Source of the DNA: Citrobacter amalonaticus
GTDB lineage: Bacteria; Pseudomonadota; Gammaproteobacteria; Enterobacterales; Enterobacteriaceae
NCBI RefSeq assembly: GCF_001559075.2
Contig: NZ_CP014015.2
Coordinates: 2,728,001-2,792,000 of the forward strand
Reading direction: 5' to 3'
DNA: 64,000 nucleotides
Positions 37,755-46,249 of the stretch are shown in pieces. Position 1 is the stretch's first letter; every line of letters begins with the position of its first letter. A model generated the notes under the pieces. The model was given only the letters and a program-made list of their open reading frames with translations, was not told the DNA's origin and did no database searches. Made by a program: the position numbers and the translations under genes.

Positions 37755-38633
37755 ATGGCTGAACCGCAAAATGACCCTCTCCTGCCAGGGTACTCGTTTA
37801 ACGCGCATCTGGTCGCCGGTTTAACGCCGATAGACGCCAACGGGTATCTGGATTTTTTTATCGACAGGCCGTTGGGGATGAAAGGCTATATCCTTAACCT
37901 CACGATTCGGGGGGAAGGGGTGATTAAAAATCAGGGGCGGGAGTTTGTCTGCCGACCCGGTGACATTTTGTTGTTCCCGCCGGGCGAAATTCATCACTAC
38001 GGACGCCATCCGGATGCCAGCGAGTGGTATCACCAGTGGGTTTACTTTCGTCCCCGCGCCTACTGGCAGGAGTGGCTGACCTGGCCGTCCATTTTTGCGC
38101 AGACCGGTTTTTTCCGTCCGGACGAAGCGCATCAGCCGCACTTTAATGAGCTGTTCGGCCAGATTATCCACGCCGGACAGGGGGAAGGGCGCTACTCTGA
38201 ACTGCTGGCTATCAACCTGCTGGAGCAGTTACTGCTGCGGAGAATGGAAGCGATCAACGCGTCGCTGCATCCACCGATGGATAACCGCGTGCGCGATGCC
38301 TGTCAGTACATCAGCGATCATCTGGCGGACAGCCACTTCGATATTGCCAGCGTTGCCCAGCACGTCTGCCTGTCGCCATCGCGCCTGTCGCACCTGTTCC
38401 GTCAACAGTTGGGTATCAGCGTGTTGAGCTGGCGTGAGGATCAGCGTATCAGCCAGGCGAAACTGCTGCTCAGTACAACACGCATGCCGATTGCCACCGT
38501 CGGACGTAATGTCGGGTTCGACGATCAGCTCTATTTCTCCCGCGTCTTTAAAAAATGTACCGGCGCCAGTCCGAGCGAGTTCCGCGCCGGTTGTGAAGAA
38601 AAAGTGAATGATGTGCCCGTGAAGATGTCATAA
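37755..38633 (+). CDS. araC: Arabinose operon regulator AraC
   Basis: Dual regulator of araBAD and its own gene. Without arabinose it loops araO2 to araI1; with arabinose it occupies I1 and I2 and activates. The 292-residue protein, as in E. coli, has an N-terminal arm and jellyroll sugar-binding domain (Pro8, Thr24, Arg38, Tyr82 and Trp95 regions recognisable) and a dimerising coil. The C-terminal AraC-type double helix-turn-helix (FDIASVAQHVCLSPSRLSHLFRQQLGIS and PIATVGRNVGFDDQLYFSRVFKKCTGASPSEFR) is complete. The gene is transcribed away from araB. Confidence 0.97.
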   Translation: MAEPQNDPLLPGYSFNAHLVAGLTPIDANGYLDFFIDRPLGMKGYILNLTIRGEGVIKNQGREFVCRPGDILLFPPGEIHHYGRHPDASEWYHQWVYFRPRAYWQEWLTWPSIFAQTGFFRPDEAHQPHFNELFGQIIHAGQGEGRYSELLAINLLEQLLLRRMEAINASLHPPMDNRVRDACQYISDHLADSHFDIASVAQHVCLSPSRLSHLFRQQLGISVLSWREDQRISQAKLLLSTTRMPIATVGRNVGFDDQLYFSRVFKKCTGASPSEFRAGCEEKVNDVPVKMS

Positions 38634-38663
38634 CCTGTAACTAATCTGATAACTGATAGCTTG

Positions 38664-38700
38664 ACGAAGCAGGGATGGATTAGCAGAATCCCTGCTTCGT
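38664..38700. other. Perfect hairpin between araC and yabI
   Basis: Thirteen-base perfect arms, ACGAAGCAGGGAT (38664-38676) and ATCCCTGCTTCGT (38688-38700), around an 11-base loop. It starts 31 bases after the araC stop and ends 18 bases before yabI. There is no T-run, so it is not a canonical terminator, but it may end or protect the araC mRNA. Confidence 0.7.
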
Positions 38701-38718
38701 AAATCTGACGGACGCATT

Positions 38719-39486
38719 ATGCAAGCATTGCTGGAACACTTCATTCTCCAGTCCGCCATGTACTCTTTGATTGCTGTGGCGCTGGTGGCCTTCCTGGAAT
38801 CGCTGGCGCTGGTGGGGTTGATTTTACCGGGAACGGTAATGATGGCCGGGTTGGGCGCCCTGATCGGTAGCGGGGAACTCAACTTCTGGCATGCCTGGCT
38901 GGCGGGAATTATCGGTTGTCTGCTGGGCGACTGGATCTCGTTCTGGCTGGGCTGGCGCTTCAAAAAGCCGCTACACCGCTGGTCGTTCATGAAGAAGAAC
39001 AAGGCGCTGCTGGATAAAACTGAGCACGCGCTGCATCAGCACAGTATGTTCACGATTCTGGTGGGACGCTTTGTCGGACCAACGCGCCCGCTGGTGCCGA
39101 TGGTCGCCGGAATGCTGGATCTACCGGTGGCGAAATTCATTACGCCCAACATTATTGGCTGCCTGCTCTGGCCGCCGTTTTATTTTCTGCCAGGGATTCT
39201 GGCCGGCGCGGCAATTGATATTCCGGCGGGGATGCAAAGCGGCGAGTTTAAGTGGTTGCTGCTGGCGACAGCCATCCTGCTGTGGCTCGGTGGCTGGCTG
39301 TGCTGGCGCCTGTGGCGTAGCGGAAAAGCCGCGACGGACCGCTTAACGCATTACCTGCCAAAAGGCCGTCTGCTCTGGCTGGCGCCGGTGGTGCTGGGGA
39401 TGGGGATTGTCGCGCTGGTGACGTTACTCCGCCACCCGCTGATGCCAGTGTATCTCGATATTCTGCAAAAAGTGGTGGGCTACTGA
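38719..39486 (+). CDS. yabI: DedA-family inner membrane protein YabI
   Basis: Polytopic membrane protein of 255 residues (254 in E. coli) of the DedA/VTT family, members of which act in membrane homeostasis and in some cases as lipid scramblases. The family motifs ESLALVGLILPGTVMM, a central GDWISFWLGWRF and the re-entrant-loop signature GRFVGPTRPLVPMVAGM are present, with about five hydrophobic segments. The specific function is unknown. It lies downstream of araC behind a hairpin and is followed by a REP. Confidence 0.94.
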   Translation: MQALLEHFILQSAMYSLIAVALVAFLESLALVGLILPGTVMMAGLGALIGSGELNFWHAWLAGIIGCLLGDWISFWLGWRFKKPLHRWSFMKKNKALLDKTEHALHQHSMFTILVGRFVGPTRPLVPMVAGMLDLPVAKFITPNIIGCLLWPPFYFLPGILAGAAIDIPAGMQSGEFKWLLLATAILLWLGGWLCWRLWRSGKAATDRLTHYLPKGRLLWLAPVVLGMGIVALVTLLRHPLMPVYLDILQKVVGY

Positions 39487-39493
39487 TATTTCT

Positions 39494-39544
39494 GCCGGAT
39501 GGCGTTTATCTCGTAGGCCGGATAAGGCAAAGCCGCCATCCGGC
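39494..39544. repeat. REP palindrome between yabI and thiQ
   Basis: Arms GCCGGATGGCG and CGCCATCCGGC with an internal TAGGCCGGATAAGG lie between the convergent yabI and thiQ ends. Confidence 0.9.
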
Positions 39545-39550
39545 AACCCA

Positions 39551-40249
39551 TTATTTTTTAATCCCCAACAGCGCTGAGGCGCTGGCTCTGCCACTCAGCA
39601 ATTCATCGGTTTTGCCCTGCCACGCGATGCGACCGTCGGCCACGACGACAGAGCGTGGGGCAATGCGCGCCGCATCTTCGACGCTGTGTGACACCATCAG
39701 CAGCGTCAGTTGCCGGGCATGGCAGATATCGCTTACCAGGGTCAGCATCTCCTGGCGCAGAGCAGGGTCGAGGGCTGAAAACGGTTCGTCAAGCAGCAGG
39801 ACCGGCTGTTCGCGTACCAGACAACGCGCCAGTGCCACACGCTGGCGCTGACCGCCGGAAAGCTCGCCGGGCAGGCGGGCCATCAGCGTCTCGATCCCCA
39901 TTTGTTGTGCGATATGCCGGCGCTTCTCTTTCTGTTCGGCGTTTAACTTCAGTCCGGGATCCAGTCCCAGACCGATGTTTTGCTCAACGTTTAAATGGCT
40001 GAACAGATTGTTTTCCTGAAACAACATCGACACCGGACGACGTGATGGCGGCGTGGTGGTGTGGTCTTCCCCTTCTATCAGCAGGGTGCCGCGGGCAGGC
40101 GTGAGAAAACCGGCAATCAGACTCAGTAACGTACTTTTCCCTGCGCCGCTTGGTCCCAGAATCGCCATCTGTTCACCGCGCGCCACGGACAGCGTAAAGC
40201 GCATGGGCAGATGGTGGTAGAGCCAGGTGATATCAGTCAGTCTTAGCAT
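39551..40249 (-). CDS. thiQ: Thiamine ABC transporter ATPase
   Basis: ATP-binding subunit of the ThiBPQ importer for thiamine and thiamine pyrophosphate. The 232-residue ABC protein has Walker A (GPSGAGKST), Q-loop (LFQENNLFSHL), signature (LSGGQRQRVALARCL), Walker B (VLLLDEPFSALD) and the switch histidine (VSHS). The start at 40249 gives MLRLTDITWLY as in E. coli; the frame also has a start seven codons earlier. The gene overlaps the end of thiP by 17 bases. Confidence 0.97.
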   Translation of the reverse strand: MLRLTDITWLYHHLPMRFTLSVARGEQMAILGPSGAGKSTLLSLIAGFLTPARGTLLIEGEDHTTTPPSRRPVSMLFQENNLFSHLNVEQNIGLGLDPGLKLNAEQKEKRRHIAQQMGIETLMARLPGELSGGQRQRVALARCLVREQPVLLLDEPFSALDPALRQEMLTLVSDICHARQLTLLMVSHSVEDAARIAPRSVVVADGRIAWQGKTDELLSGRASASALLGIKK

Positions 40250-41843
40250 TTCGCCCCGGTAACGTCTCAATAACGGTAAATAAAATAAAGCACAGGATCA
40301 GCAATAAGAGCGCAGTGACGGCACCGTCCTGACTGCGATAAGAGCCAATTTGCTGATACAGATAAAACGGCAGGGTGCGGAAATCATCGTTGCCGAACAG
40401 CGCTACCACGCCAAAATCGCCGATAGACAGCACGCAGGCAAAGGCGAGAGCTTGCGCCAGCGGGCGCTTCAGTGCCCGCAGTTCGACCACTTTTAGCCGC
40501 TGCCAGCCTTCAATCCCCAGCGACTGACACAGCATGGTGTAGCGGGCGGTAATATCGCGCATCGGGTTTTCCAGCACTTTCAGCGCGTAGGGAATGGCCA
40601 TCAGCGCATTGGTGAAAATCACGATGCCGTCAGCGGATTCCGGCAGACCGATGCTGTTGTTGAGCAACAGGAAGAAGCCGGTGGCCAGTACAATGCCAGG
40701 CATCGCCAGAATAAGCATCCCGCTTAGCTCCAGCGCTTGCCCTGCCAACAGCTGCTGACGGGCGCGCAGTTCGCGGCTGCTCCACAGCAACATCATCGTC
40801 AGGATCACGCACAGCAGACCCGCTGCCAGCGCAATACGCAGCGAAGTCCACACCGCCTGCCATAAAATGGGCTGTGCGAGCACGTCCAGCAGATGGCGAT
40901 TCACCCCGTCGACCATCACCGCCAACAGCGGTGGAAGCAACAGCAGCAGTGCGAGGACAATCAGCAGGGCATCGGTTAAACGGCTGTGCAGCCGATCGTC
41001 CGGATCGCGCCACCCCTGAACCAACGTGGTGCCGGGAGAGATGGCTTTACTCAATCGCTGACTGAGGAGCACCAGCGCCAGACAGCACACCATCTGGATC
41101 AGCGCCAGCATGGCGGCGCGGGCAGGATCGTAGTCGAAATTCAGCGCCTGATAAATCGCCAGCTCAATGGTTGTCGCCTGCGGCCCGCCGCCCAGCGACA
41201 GTACGGTAGCGAAACTGGCAAAACAGAGCATAAAAATCAGCGCAGCGACCGGCGGGATTTGGCGGCGCAGCCACGGCCACTCGACAAAACGGAAGAACTG
41301 CCAGCCGCGGATACCCAGTTGGGCGGCAAGCTGACGCTGCTCGCCGGGAATATTCTCCAGCGACTGCAACAGCAGGCGGCTTGCCATCGGCAGATTAAAA
41401 AAGATGTGAGCCAGCAGGATGCCCTGCAAACCGTAAGGCGAGAAGGTCCACTCCAGCCCAAGCATGTGCCAGAGCGAAGCCAGCCATCCCTGGCGTCCAT
41501 AGACGCTGAGAATACCAAACACCGCGACCAGCACCGGGAGGATCAGCGTCATGGCGCACAGGCGCAGCAGGGCCAGACGCCCCGGAAAGCGGCGTCGGTA
41601 CAACGCGCGGGCAAGGAAGATGGCTGGAACGACAGAAAGCACCGCTGACAGGAAGGCCTGCCAGAAGGAAAAACGCACCACGTGCCACAGGTAGCTGTCC
41701 TGCCACAGCGAGGACCACGCCGCCTGCGGCGCGTTGAACCACAATGCCAGAAAAGCGGCCAGCGCCACCGCCACCATCAACGTGGCGGCACAAAGGCCTG
41801 GGATCAGCCAGCCGGCAATTAACGGCTGACGGCGCGTTGCCAT
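40233..41843 (-). CDS. thiP: Thiamine ABC transporter permease
   Basis: Single-chain permease of 536 residues, the E. coli ThiP length, made of two tandem permease halves with about twelve membrane segments. Each half carries an EAA-type loop that contacts ThiQ (EQRQLAAQLGIRGWQFFRFVEWP and AKYTMLCQSLGIEGWQRLKVVEL-like segment). It overlaps thiB by 25 bases upstream and thiQ by 17 bases downstream, so the three genes are translationally linked. Confidence 0.97.
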   Translation of the reverse strand: MATRRQPLIAGWLIPGLCAATLMVAVALAAFLALWFNAPQAAWSSLWQDSYLWHVVRFSFWQAFLSAVLSVVPAIFLARALYRRRFPGRLALLRLCAMTLILPVLVAVFGILSVYGRQGWLASLWHMLGLEWTFSPYGLQGILLAHIFFNLPMASRLLLQSLENIPGEQRQLAAQLGIRGWQFFRFVEWPWLRRQIPPVAALIFMLCFASFATVLSLGGGPQATTIELAIYQALNFDYDPARAAMLALIQMVCCLALVLLSQRLSKAISPGTTLVQGWRDPDDRLHSRLTDALLIVLALLLLLPPLLAVMVDGVNRHLLDVLAQPILWQAVWTSLRIALAAGLLCVILTMMLLWSSRELRARQQLLAGQALELSGMLILAMPGIVLATGFFLLLNNSIGLPESADGIVIFTNALMAIPYALKVLENPMRDITARYTMLCQSLGIEGWQRLKVVELRALKRPLAQALAFACVLSIGDFGVVALFGNDDFRTLPFYLYQQIGSYRSQDGAVTALLLLILCFILFTVIETLPGRNAKTD

Positions 41844-42802
41844 TCGCTAATCCATGCCTGGCGCTGTGCCGCCACTTCCGCTGACGTGAATTCCAGGGTC
41901 GTTGCGGGTTTCGTCAGTTGTTCGAATCCGGCAGGCAGGGTGACATTCGCCACCGGATACATCCAGTTGCCGGTCGGGATAGCATTCTGAAACGCAGGCG
42001 AAACCATAAATTTGAGGAATTTTTCCGCCAGTTCAGGCTGCTTACTGGCTGCGGTACGCGCGGCGACCTCCACCTGCAGGTAATGGCCTTCACTAAAGTT
42101 GGCCGCCACGTAGTTCTCTTTTTTCTCTTCGATGATGTGATACGCCGGAGAGGTGGTGTAGCTCAGCACCAGATCGCTTTCACCTTTCAGGAACAGGCCA
42201 TAAGCTTCGCTCCAGCCTTTGGTGACGGTGACGGTTTTTGCCGCCAGTTTTTGCCACGCCTGCGGCGTTTTATCGCCATACACTTTCTGCATCCACAGCA
42301 TCAGCCCAAGTCCTGGCGTGCTGGTGCGCGGATCCTGATAAATCACCCGCCATTTCTGATCGCTCTCGACCAGTTCCTTCAGGCTCTTCGGTGGGTTTTT
42401 CAGTTTGTTTTTGTCATACACAAAAGCGAAGTAGCCGTAATCAAACGGGACGAAGGTGTCATTCTTCCAGCCGCCAGGAACATTGACCGCCTCGCTGGCG
42501 ACACCGCTTTTCGCGAACAGTTGGGTTTGCGTCGCCGCTTCCAGCAGGTTGTTATCCAGCCCCAGCACCACGTCGGCCTTGCTGTTTTTCCCTTCCATCC
42601 GCAGGCGGTTGAGGAGTGAAACGCCATCTTCCAGCGCTACCAGTTTCAGCTCGCAGTTGCAGTCGGCTTCAAAAGCTTTTTTCACCGCCGGGCCAGGGCC
42701 CCAGTCTGCGGCGAACGAGTCGTAGGTGTAGACGGTAAGAACGGGTTTTGCGAAGGCAGGCGCTGCGCACAGGAGTAAAAGGGGAAGACATTTTTTCAAC
42801 AC
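41819..42802 (-). CDS. thiB: Periplasmic thiamine-binding protein
   Basis: Periplasmic receptor of the thiamine/TPP importer. The 327-residue precursor equals E. coli ThiB (TbpA) and has an 18-residue signal peptide ending AFA before KPVLTVYTYDSF. Conserved ligand-site segments (SFAADWGPGP, NNDTFVPFDYGYFAFVYD-like, YTTSPAYH, GNWMYPV) are intact. The start is a GTG at 42802 with GAGG six bases upstream. An in-frame TTG four codons earlier overlaps that ribosome binding site and is rejected. It is first of thiBPQ and is controlled by the TPP riboswitch just upstream. Confidence 0.96.
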   Translation of the reverse strand: MLKKCLPLLLLCAAPAFAKPVLTVYTYDSFAADWGPGPAVKKAFEADCNCELKLVALEDGVSLLNRLRMEGKNSKADVVLGLDNNLLEAATQTQLFAKSGVASEAVNVPGGWKNDTFVPFDYGYFAFVYDKNKLKNPPKSLKELVESDQKWRVIYQDPRTSTPGLGLMLWMQKVYGDKTPQAWQKLAAKTVTVTKGWSEAYGLFLKGESDLVLSYTTSPAYHIIEEKKENYVAANFSEGHYLQVEVAARTAASKQPELAEKFLKFMVSPAFQNAIPTGNWMYPVANVTLPAGFEQLTKPATTLEFTSAEVAAQRQAWISEWQRAVSR

Positions 42803-42845
42803 TTTGCACCTCAAAAGATGGGTGGCAAAGGATTTTGAGCGGTAG

Positions 42846-43043
42846 CCTCAAATCCCTTCGCCGGCGTTATCCGGATCAGGTTCGACGGGTATTTTCTCAG
42901 CCCATACACTTCATCATTCAGGCAGCCTCTGAGTTCGCTCACCCCAGTCACATAGTGTTCTATGCTCCTGGGGATTCACTCGCTTGCCGCTTTGATGCAG
43001 CTTGAATGATTTTGTGTATGTTTAATTAGCACCCCGTTGAGAA
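42846..43043 (-). promoter_or_regulatory. TPP riboswitch (thi-box) of thiBPQ with ERIC-enlarged P3 arm
   Basis: The leader of thiB contains the conserved TPP aptamer on the minus strand. The 5' strand CTCAACGGGGTGC lies at 43029-43041. The 3' part at 42846-42902 has GCTGAGAAAATACCC, then ACCTGATCCGGATAACGCCGGCGAAGGGA and TTGAG closing P1 against CTCAA. P2 pairs ACGGG with CCCGT. In other TPP riboswitches the variable P3 region between GGGGTGC and CTGAGA is a short hairpin; here a 118-base ERIC element (42903-43020) fills it. The 3' end is 44 bases from the thiB GTG. In E. coli this leader (sroA) represses thiB translation when TPP is bound. All conserved aptamer bases I can compare are kept, so function is plausible but unproven. 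Confidence 0.92.
42903..43020. repeat. ERIC element inside the TPP riboswitch
   Basis: A 118-base ERIC palindrome bounded by 7-base perfect ends CATACAC and GTGTATG. It contains the core GCTCACCCCAGTCACATAG...CTATGCTCCTGGGGATTCAC and outer arms ATCATTCA/TGAATGAT. It is related to the copy at 27089-27215 and can fold as one long hairpin. Confidence 0.94.
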
Positions 43044-43079
43044 CGGCGTTAGTGTAGTGATTTTGCCGCGTTGCGGCAA

Positions 43080-44735
43080 TCAGGGATCCGGCGGGGCAAA
43101 CCACGCGGATTTAAAGTCGAACCAGCCGAGGGTGTTCATGCGCAAGCCGCGCATACTGCGCTGGCCCTGAATAATCAGCCAGTGGTGGATCAGCGGGACA
43201 ATCGCTTTGCTGGCAAGCAGTTGCTGACACCACACGGCCAGATTCATTTCGCCGGTGCGCCAGCGCGCGGCATCGGCTTCCCAGTCCAGCGGAATACAGT
43301 GCTGTAACAGCGGGACTTCACACAGGTGCGCGAACAAAGAGAAGTCGAGCGGCAGGGTGAAGTTGGCGCTGTTAAGCCAGATGTCGCTTTCAATTTCCCC
43401 GGCATGCCATTGATCGTAGTCGATCTCCTGAATCTCTAGCTTCACCTGATGTTCAGCCAGGAGCTGACTCATGATCTGTGCAATCACCTGGTGTTCTATG
43501 TGTTCGTGATAATAGGTCAGCGTGAGCGTCTCCAGCCCGGCGGGTTTCTCGCCGTGGCCCGGCCGCGCATGATGCCAGCGCGGCAGCAGGCCATAGGCCG
43601 GGAACCAGTGGCGCTGATACTGTTCATCGGCATAGTAAAGCAGGTTGCTTGGTGACAGTATGCGGCTGACCCACTCCCGGACCGCCTGATTGGCGCCGCG
43701 ATGGGTACGGGCGTCGAACAGCAGGTAATAGCACCCCTCTTCCAGACGGCTTTCGATGGCTTTTTCGTCGTCAGTGGGACCTTTCAGCGTCAGACCGCCG
43801 TTCGGCTCATCGCCGATATCCGGCAGTACCCAGACGTTCACTTCATCAATCAGGGCCCGAAAGCCGAAGAAATCGTCAAAAGCATGGATTTTTAACTGGT
43901 TGCGCGTATTCCGTATCACCGCGTACGGGCCGGTGCCAATCGGATGGCTGGAAAAATTGCTCAGGGTTTCCCATTCGCGCGGCAGGATCATCGCCGGGAC
44001 CTGACCCAGCAGCCACGGCAGCCAGCGATCGGGTTGCGAAAGATGAATGTCCAGCGTCCAGGGCGTTGGCGAGACGATCTCGCTGATGTGCGAATAGAGC
44101 GGTAAGGCGTTAATGCGCGTTAGTGACGACACCACATCGTCCATTTCCAGTTCACGCCCGTGGTGAAAATGGATCCCTGGACGCAGGAAAAAGCGCCAGT
44201 GCAGGGGAGAAATTTGTTGCCAGTGGTGGGCAATGTCGGCTTCCAGTTCCCCATTTTCCTCATTTACGCGAGTCAGGGCGCTGAAGATTTGGCGGGCAAT
44301 GTGGGTTTCTGAGCGACGTAATGCGCTGCCTGGCAGCAGATTTTGCATCGGGCGGTAGTAAAGTACGCGCAGGATGTGACGGCCCTGACGGAAGCTGCGG
44401 CCCAGATGGGAAACCAGCATCTGCCGCACGGCCGTTTTGTCGCCGACCAGTTGCACCAGTTGATCGATGCGATCCTGCTCCAGCAGATCTTCCGCACGCT
44501 GCTGCTGGAGCGCCAGTCCGGTATACAGAAAGGTCAGGCGTGAACGTTTTCCGCGTCCCACTTCCGCCTCCCACGTCAGCCAGCCGCGCTCCTGCATGGT
44601 ATTGAGCAGCGTGCGCATATGACGGCGCGAGCAGCTCAGCAGATCCGCCAGTTCGTTGAGCGTGGTGTCCTGCGTTTTGCCGTCGCAGCATTGCCACAAG
44701 CGGATGAACTGTTGTTGCAGACGGCCAGAAGACAT
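43080..44735 (-). CDS. sgrR: Transcriptional regulator SgrR
   Basis: Activator of the small RNA gene sgrS during glucose-phosphate stress and a repressor of its own gene. The 551-residue protein equals E. coli SgrR. The N-terminal 110 residues form a winged-helix DNA-binding domain (TLNELADLLSCSRRHMRTLLNTMQERGWLTWEAEVGRGKRS). The rest resembles periplasmic solute-binding proteins (SBP_bac_5) and probably senses a sugar phosphate or related ligand in the cytoplasm. It diverges from sgrS with 67 bases between them. Confidence 0.97.
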   Translation of the reverse strand: MSSGRLQQQFIRLWQCCDGKTQDTTLNELADLLSCSRRHMRTLLNTMQERGWLTWEAEVGRGKRSRLTFLYTGLALQQQRAEDLLEQDRIDQLVQLVGDKTAVRQMLVSHLGRSFRQGRHILRVLYYRPMQNLLPGSALRRSETHIARQIFSALTRVNEENGELEADIAHHWQQISPLHWRFFLRPGIHFHHGRELEMDDVVSSLTRINALPLYSHISEIVSPTPWTLDIHLSQPDRWLPWLLGQVPAMILPREWETLSNFSSHPIGTGPYAVIRNTRNQLKIHAFDDFFGFRALIDEVNVWVLPDIGDEPNGGLTLKGPTDDEKAIESRLEEGCYYLLFDARTHRGANQAVREWVSRILSPSNLLYYADEQYQRHWFPAYGLLPRWHHARPGHGEKPAGLETLTLTYYHEHIEHQVIAQIMSQLLAEHQVKLEIQEIDYDQWHAGEIESDIWLNSANFTLPLDFSLFAHLCEVPLLQHCIPLDWEADAARWRTGEMNLAVWCQQLLASKAIVPLIHHWLIIQGQRSMRGLRMNTLGWFDFKSAWFAPPDP

Positions 44736-44828
44736 AAAAGGGGAACTCCTGCGGAAAACTCAGCAATTTTATTATCCCTATATTAGGCCAATAATACATT
44801 CCGATGAAGCACTATGAAGGGGTCATCT

Positions 44829-44951
44829 ATGCGCCAGTTTTATCAGAAGTACTTTGCCGCGACAGAAGGGTTGTCCTGGTTGGCTTGCCTGAGCGCGCCG
44901 CAGCGCTTAAAGATGCTGGAAGAACTGATGCAGTGGGAGGTGACAGCCTGA
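44829..44951 (+). CDS. sgrT: SgrT inhibitor peptide of PtsG
   Basis: A 40-residue peptide beginning MRQFYQKYF and containing APQRLKMLEELMQW, clearly related to the 43-residue E. coli SgrT. It inhibits the glucose transporter EIICB(Glc) directly, complementing the riboregulation by SgrS. The frame lies entirely within the 5' half of SgrS. It is shorter than 60 residues and easily missed. The ATG is preceded by GAAGGGG. Confidence 0.9.
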   Translation: MRQFYQKYFAATEGLSWLACLSAPQRLKMLEELMQWEVTA

Positions 44952-45002
44952 CCCTGGAGTAGCAGACATCATGTGTGACTGAGTATTGGTGTTAATCACC
45001 GC

Positions 45003-45031
45003 GCCAGCAGGTATTATCTGCTGGCTTTTTT
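45003..45031 (+). terminator. SgrS intrinsic terminator
   Basis: Perfect 8-base stem GCCAGCAG / CTGCTGGC with a seven-base loop followed by six T; ends the SgrS RNA 29 bases before setA. Confidence 0.92.
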
Positions 45032-45060
45032 CGTTTCGGCTGCGCTGACTAAGGAAAGAT

Positions 45061-46239
45061 ATGCTCTGGTTAATGACGATGGGACGACGTCTCAACGGTG
45101 TGTACGCGGCGTTTATGCTCGTCGCTTTTATGATGGGCGTGGCGGGGGCGCTACAGGCCCCGACGCTGAGCCTGTTTCTCAGTCGCGAGGTCGGGGCGCA
45201 GCCGTTCTGGGTGGGGCTGTTTTACACCGTTAACGCCATCGCCGGGATTGGCGTGAGCCTTGCGCTGGCAAAACGCTCAGACAGCCAGGGAGACCGCCGC
45301 AGGCTGATTCTGTTTTGTTGCCTGATGGCCATCGGTAATGCGCTGCTGTTTGCCTTCAATCGCCACTACCTGACGCTGATCACCTGCGGCGTACTGCTGG
45401 CGTCGCTGGCAAATACCGCGATGCCGCAATTGTTCGCGCTGGCGCGGGAATATGCCGACAGCTCGGCGCGTGAAGTGGTGATGTTCAGCTCAGTGATGCG
45501 TGCTCAGCTCTCACTGGCGTGGGTGATTGGCCCGCCGATGGCGTTTATGCTGGCGCTGAATTACGGCTTTACCGTGATGTTTTCGATTGCCGCCGCGATT
45601 TTTGCGCTCAGTTTCATCCTGATTGCCTTTATGCTGCCGTCCGTCGCCCGCGTTGAACAACCCGCGGATGTGCCGGTCATTCAGTCTGGTGGCTGGCAGG
45701 ATAAAAACGTCCGTATGTTGTTTATCGCTTCCACGCTGATGTGGACCTGCAACACCATGTACATCATCGATATGCCGCTGTGGATTAGCACGGAGCTTGG
45801 ACTGCCGGATAAGCTTGCCGGGATCCTTATGGGCACCGCCGCAGGACTGGAAATCCCGATCATGATCCTTGCCGGCTTCTACGTCAAACGTTTCGGTAAG
45901 CGCCGGATGATGCTTATTGCTGTCACCGCGGGCGTGCTGTTTTATCTCGGGCTGATTTTCTTCCACAGCCATCAGGCGCTGCTGATGTTGCAACTGTTTA
46001 ATGCGGCGTTTATCGGGATTATTGCCGGTATTGGCATGCTCTGGTTCCAGGATCTGATGCCGGGCAGGGCCGGATCGGCGACGACGCTATTTACCAACAG
46101 CATTTCGACCGGCGTAATTCTGGCGGGGGTGATCCAGGGTGCGGTTGCCCAAAGCTATGGTCACTTCGCGGTATACTGGGTGATTGCGGCGATTTCGCTG
46201 GTTACGCTGGTGATGACCGGGCGGGTGAAAGACGTTTGA
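45061..46239 (+). CDS. setA: Sugar efflux transporter SetA
   Basis: Major facilitator superfamily exporter of lactose, glucose and related sugars or glycosides, and a downstream partner of sgrS in the glucose-phosphate stress response. The 392-residue protein equals E. coli SetA and has twelve predicted membrane segments. The MFS-type loop AKRSDSQGDRRRLI lies between helices 2 and 3 and VKRFGKRRMMLI in the second half. The ATG has AAGGAAAG upstream. A BIME separates it from convergent leuD. Confidence 0.96.
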   Translation: MLWLMTMGRRLNGVYAAFMLVAFMMGVAGALQAPTLSLFLSREVGAQPFWVGLFYTVNAIAGIGVSLALAKRSDSQGDRRRLILFCCLMAIGNALLFAFNRHYLTLITCGVLLASLANTAMPQLFALAREYADSSAREVVMFSSVMRAQLSLAWVIGPPMAFMLALNYGFTVMFSIAAAIFALSFILIAFMLPSVARVEQPADVPVIQSGGWQDKNVRMLFIASTLMWTCNTMYIIDMPLWISTELGLPDKLAGILMGTAAGLEIPIMILAGFYVKRFGKRRMMLIAVTAGVLFYLGLIFFHSHQALLMLQLFNAAFIGIIAGIGMLWFQDLMPGRAGSATTLFTNSISTGVILAGVIQGAVAQSYGHFAVYWVIAAISLVTLVMTGRVKDV

Positions 46240-46249
46240 TTTATGGATT

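Larger units (their letters stand above)
44803..45031 (+). ncRNA. sgrS: Small RNA SgrS (dual-function, encodes SgrT)
   Basis: About 229 nt. The 5' end GATGAAGCA, the internal sgrT frame and the strongly conserved 3' base-pairing region with the ptsG mRNA (ATCATGTGTGACTGAGTATTGG within 44967-44992) all match E. coli SgrS. It ends in an intrinsic terminator with a GCCAGCAG/CTGCTGGC stem and T-run, the usual Hfq-binding 3' end. SgrS is induced by SgrR when glucose phosphate accumulates and blocks ptsG and manXYZ translation. It sits directly upstream of setA and may be read through into it. Confidence 0.94.
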
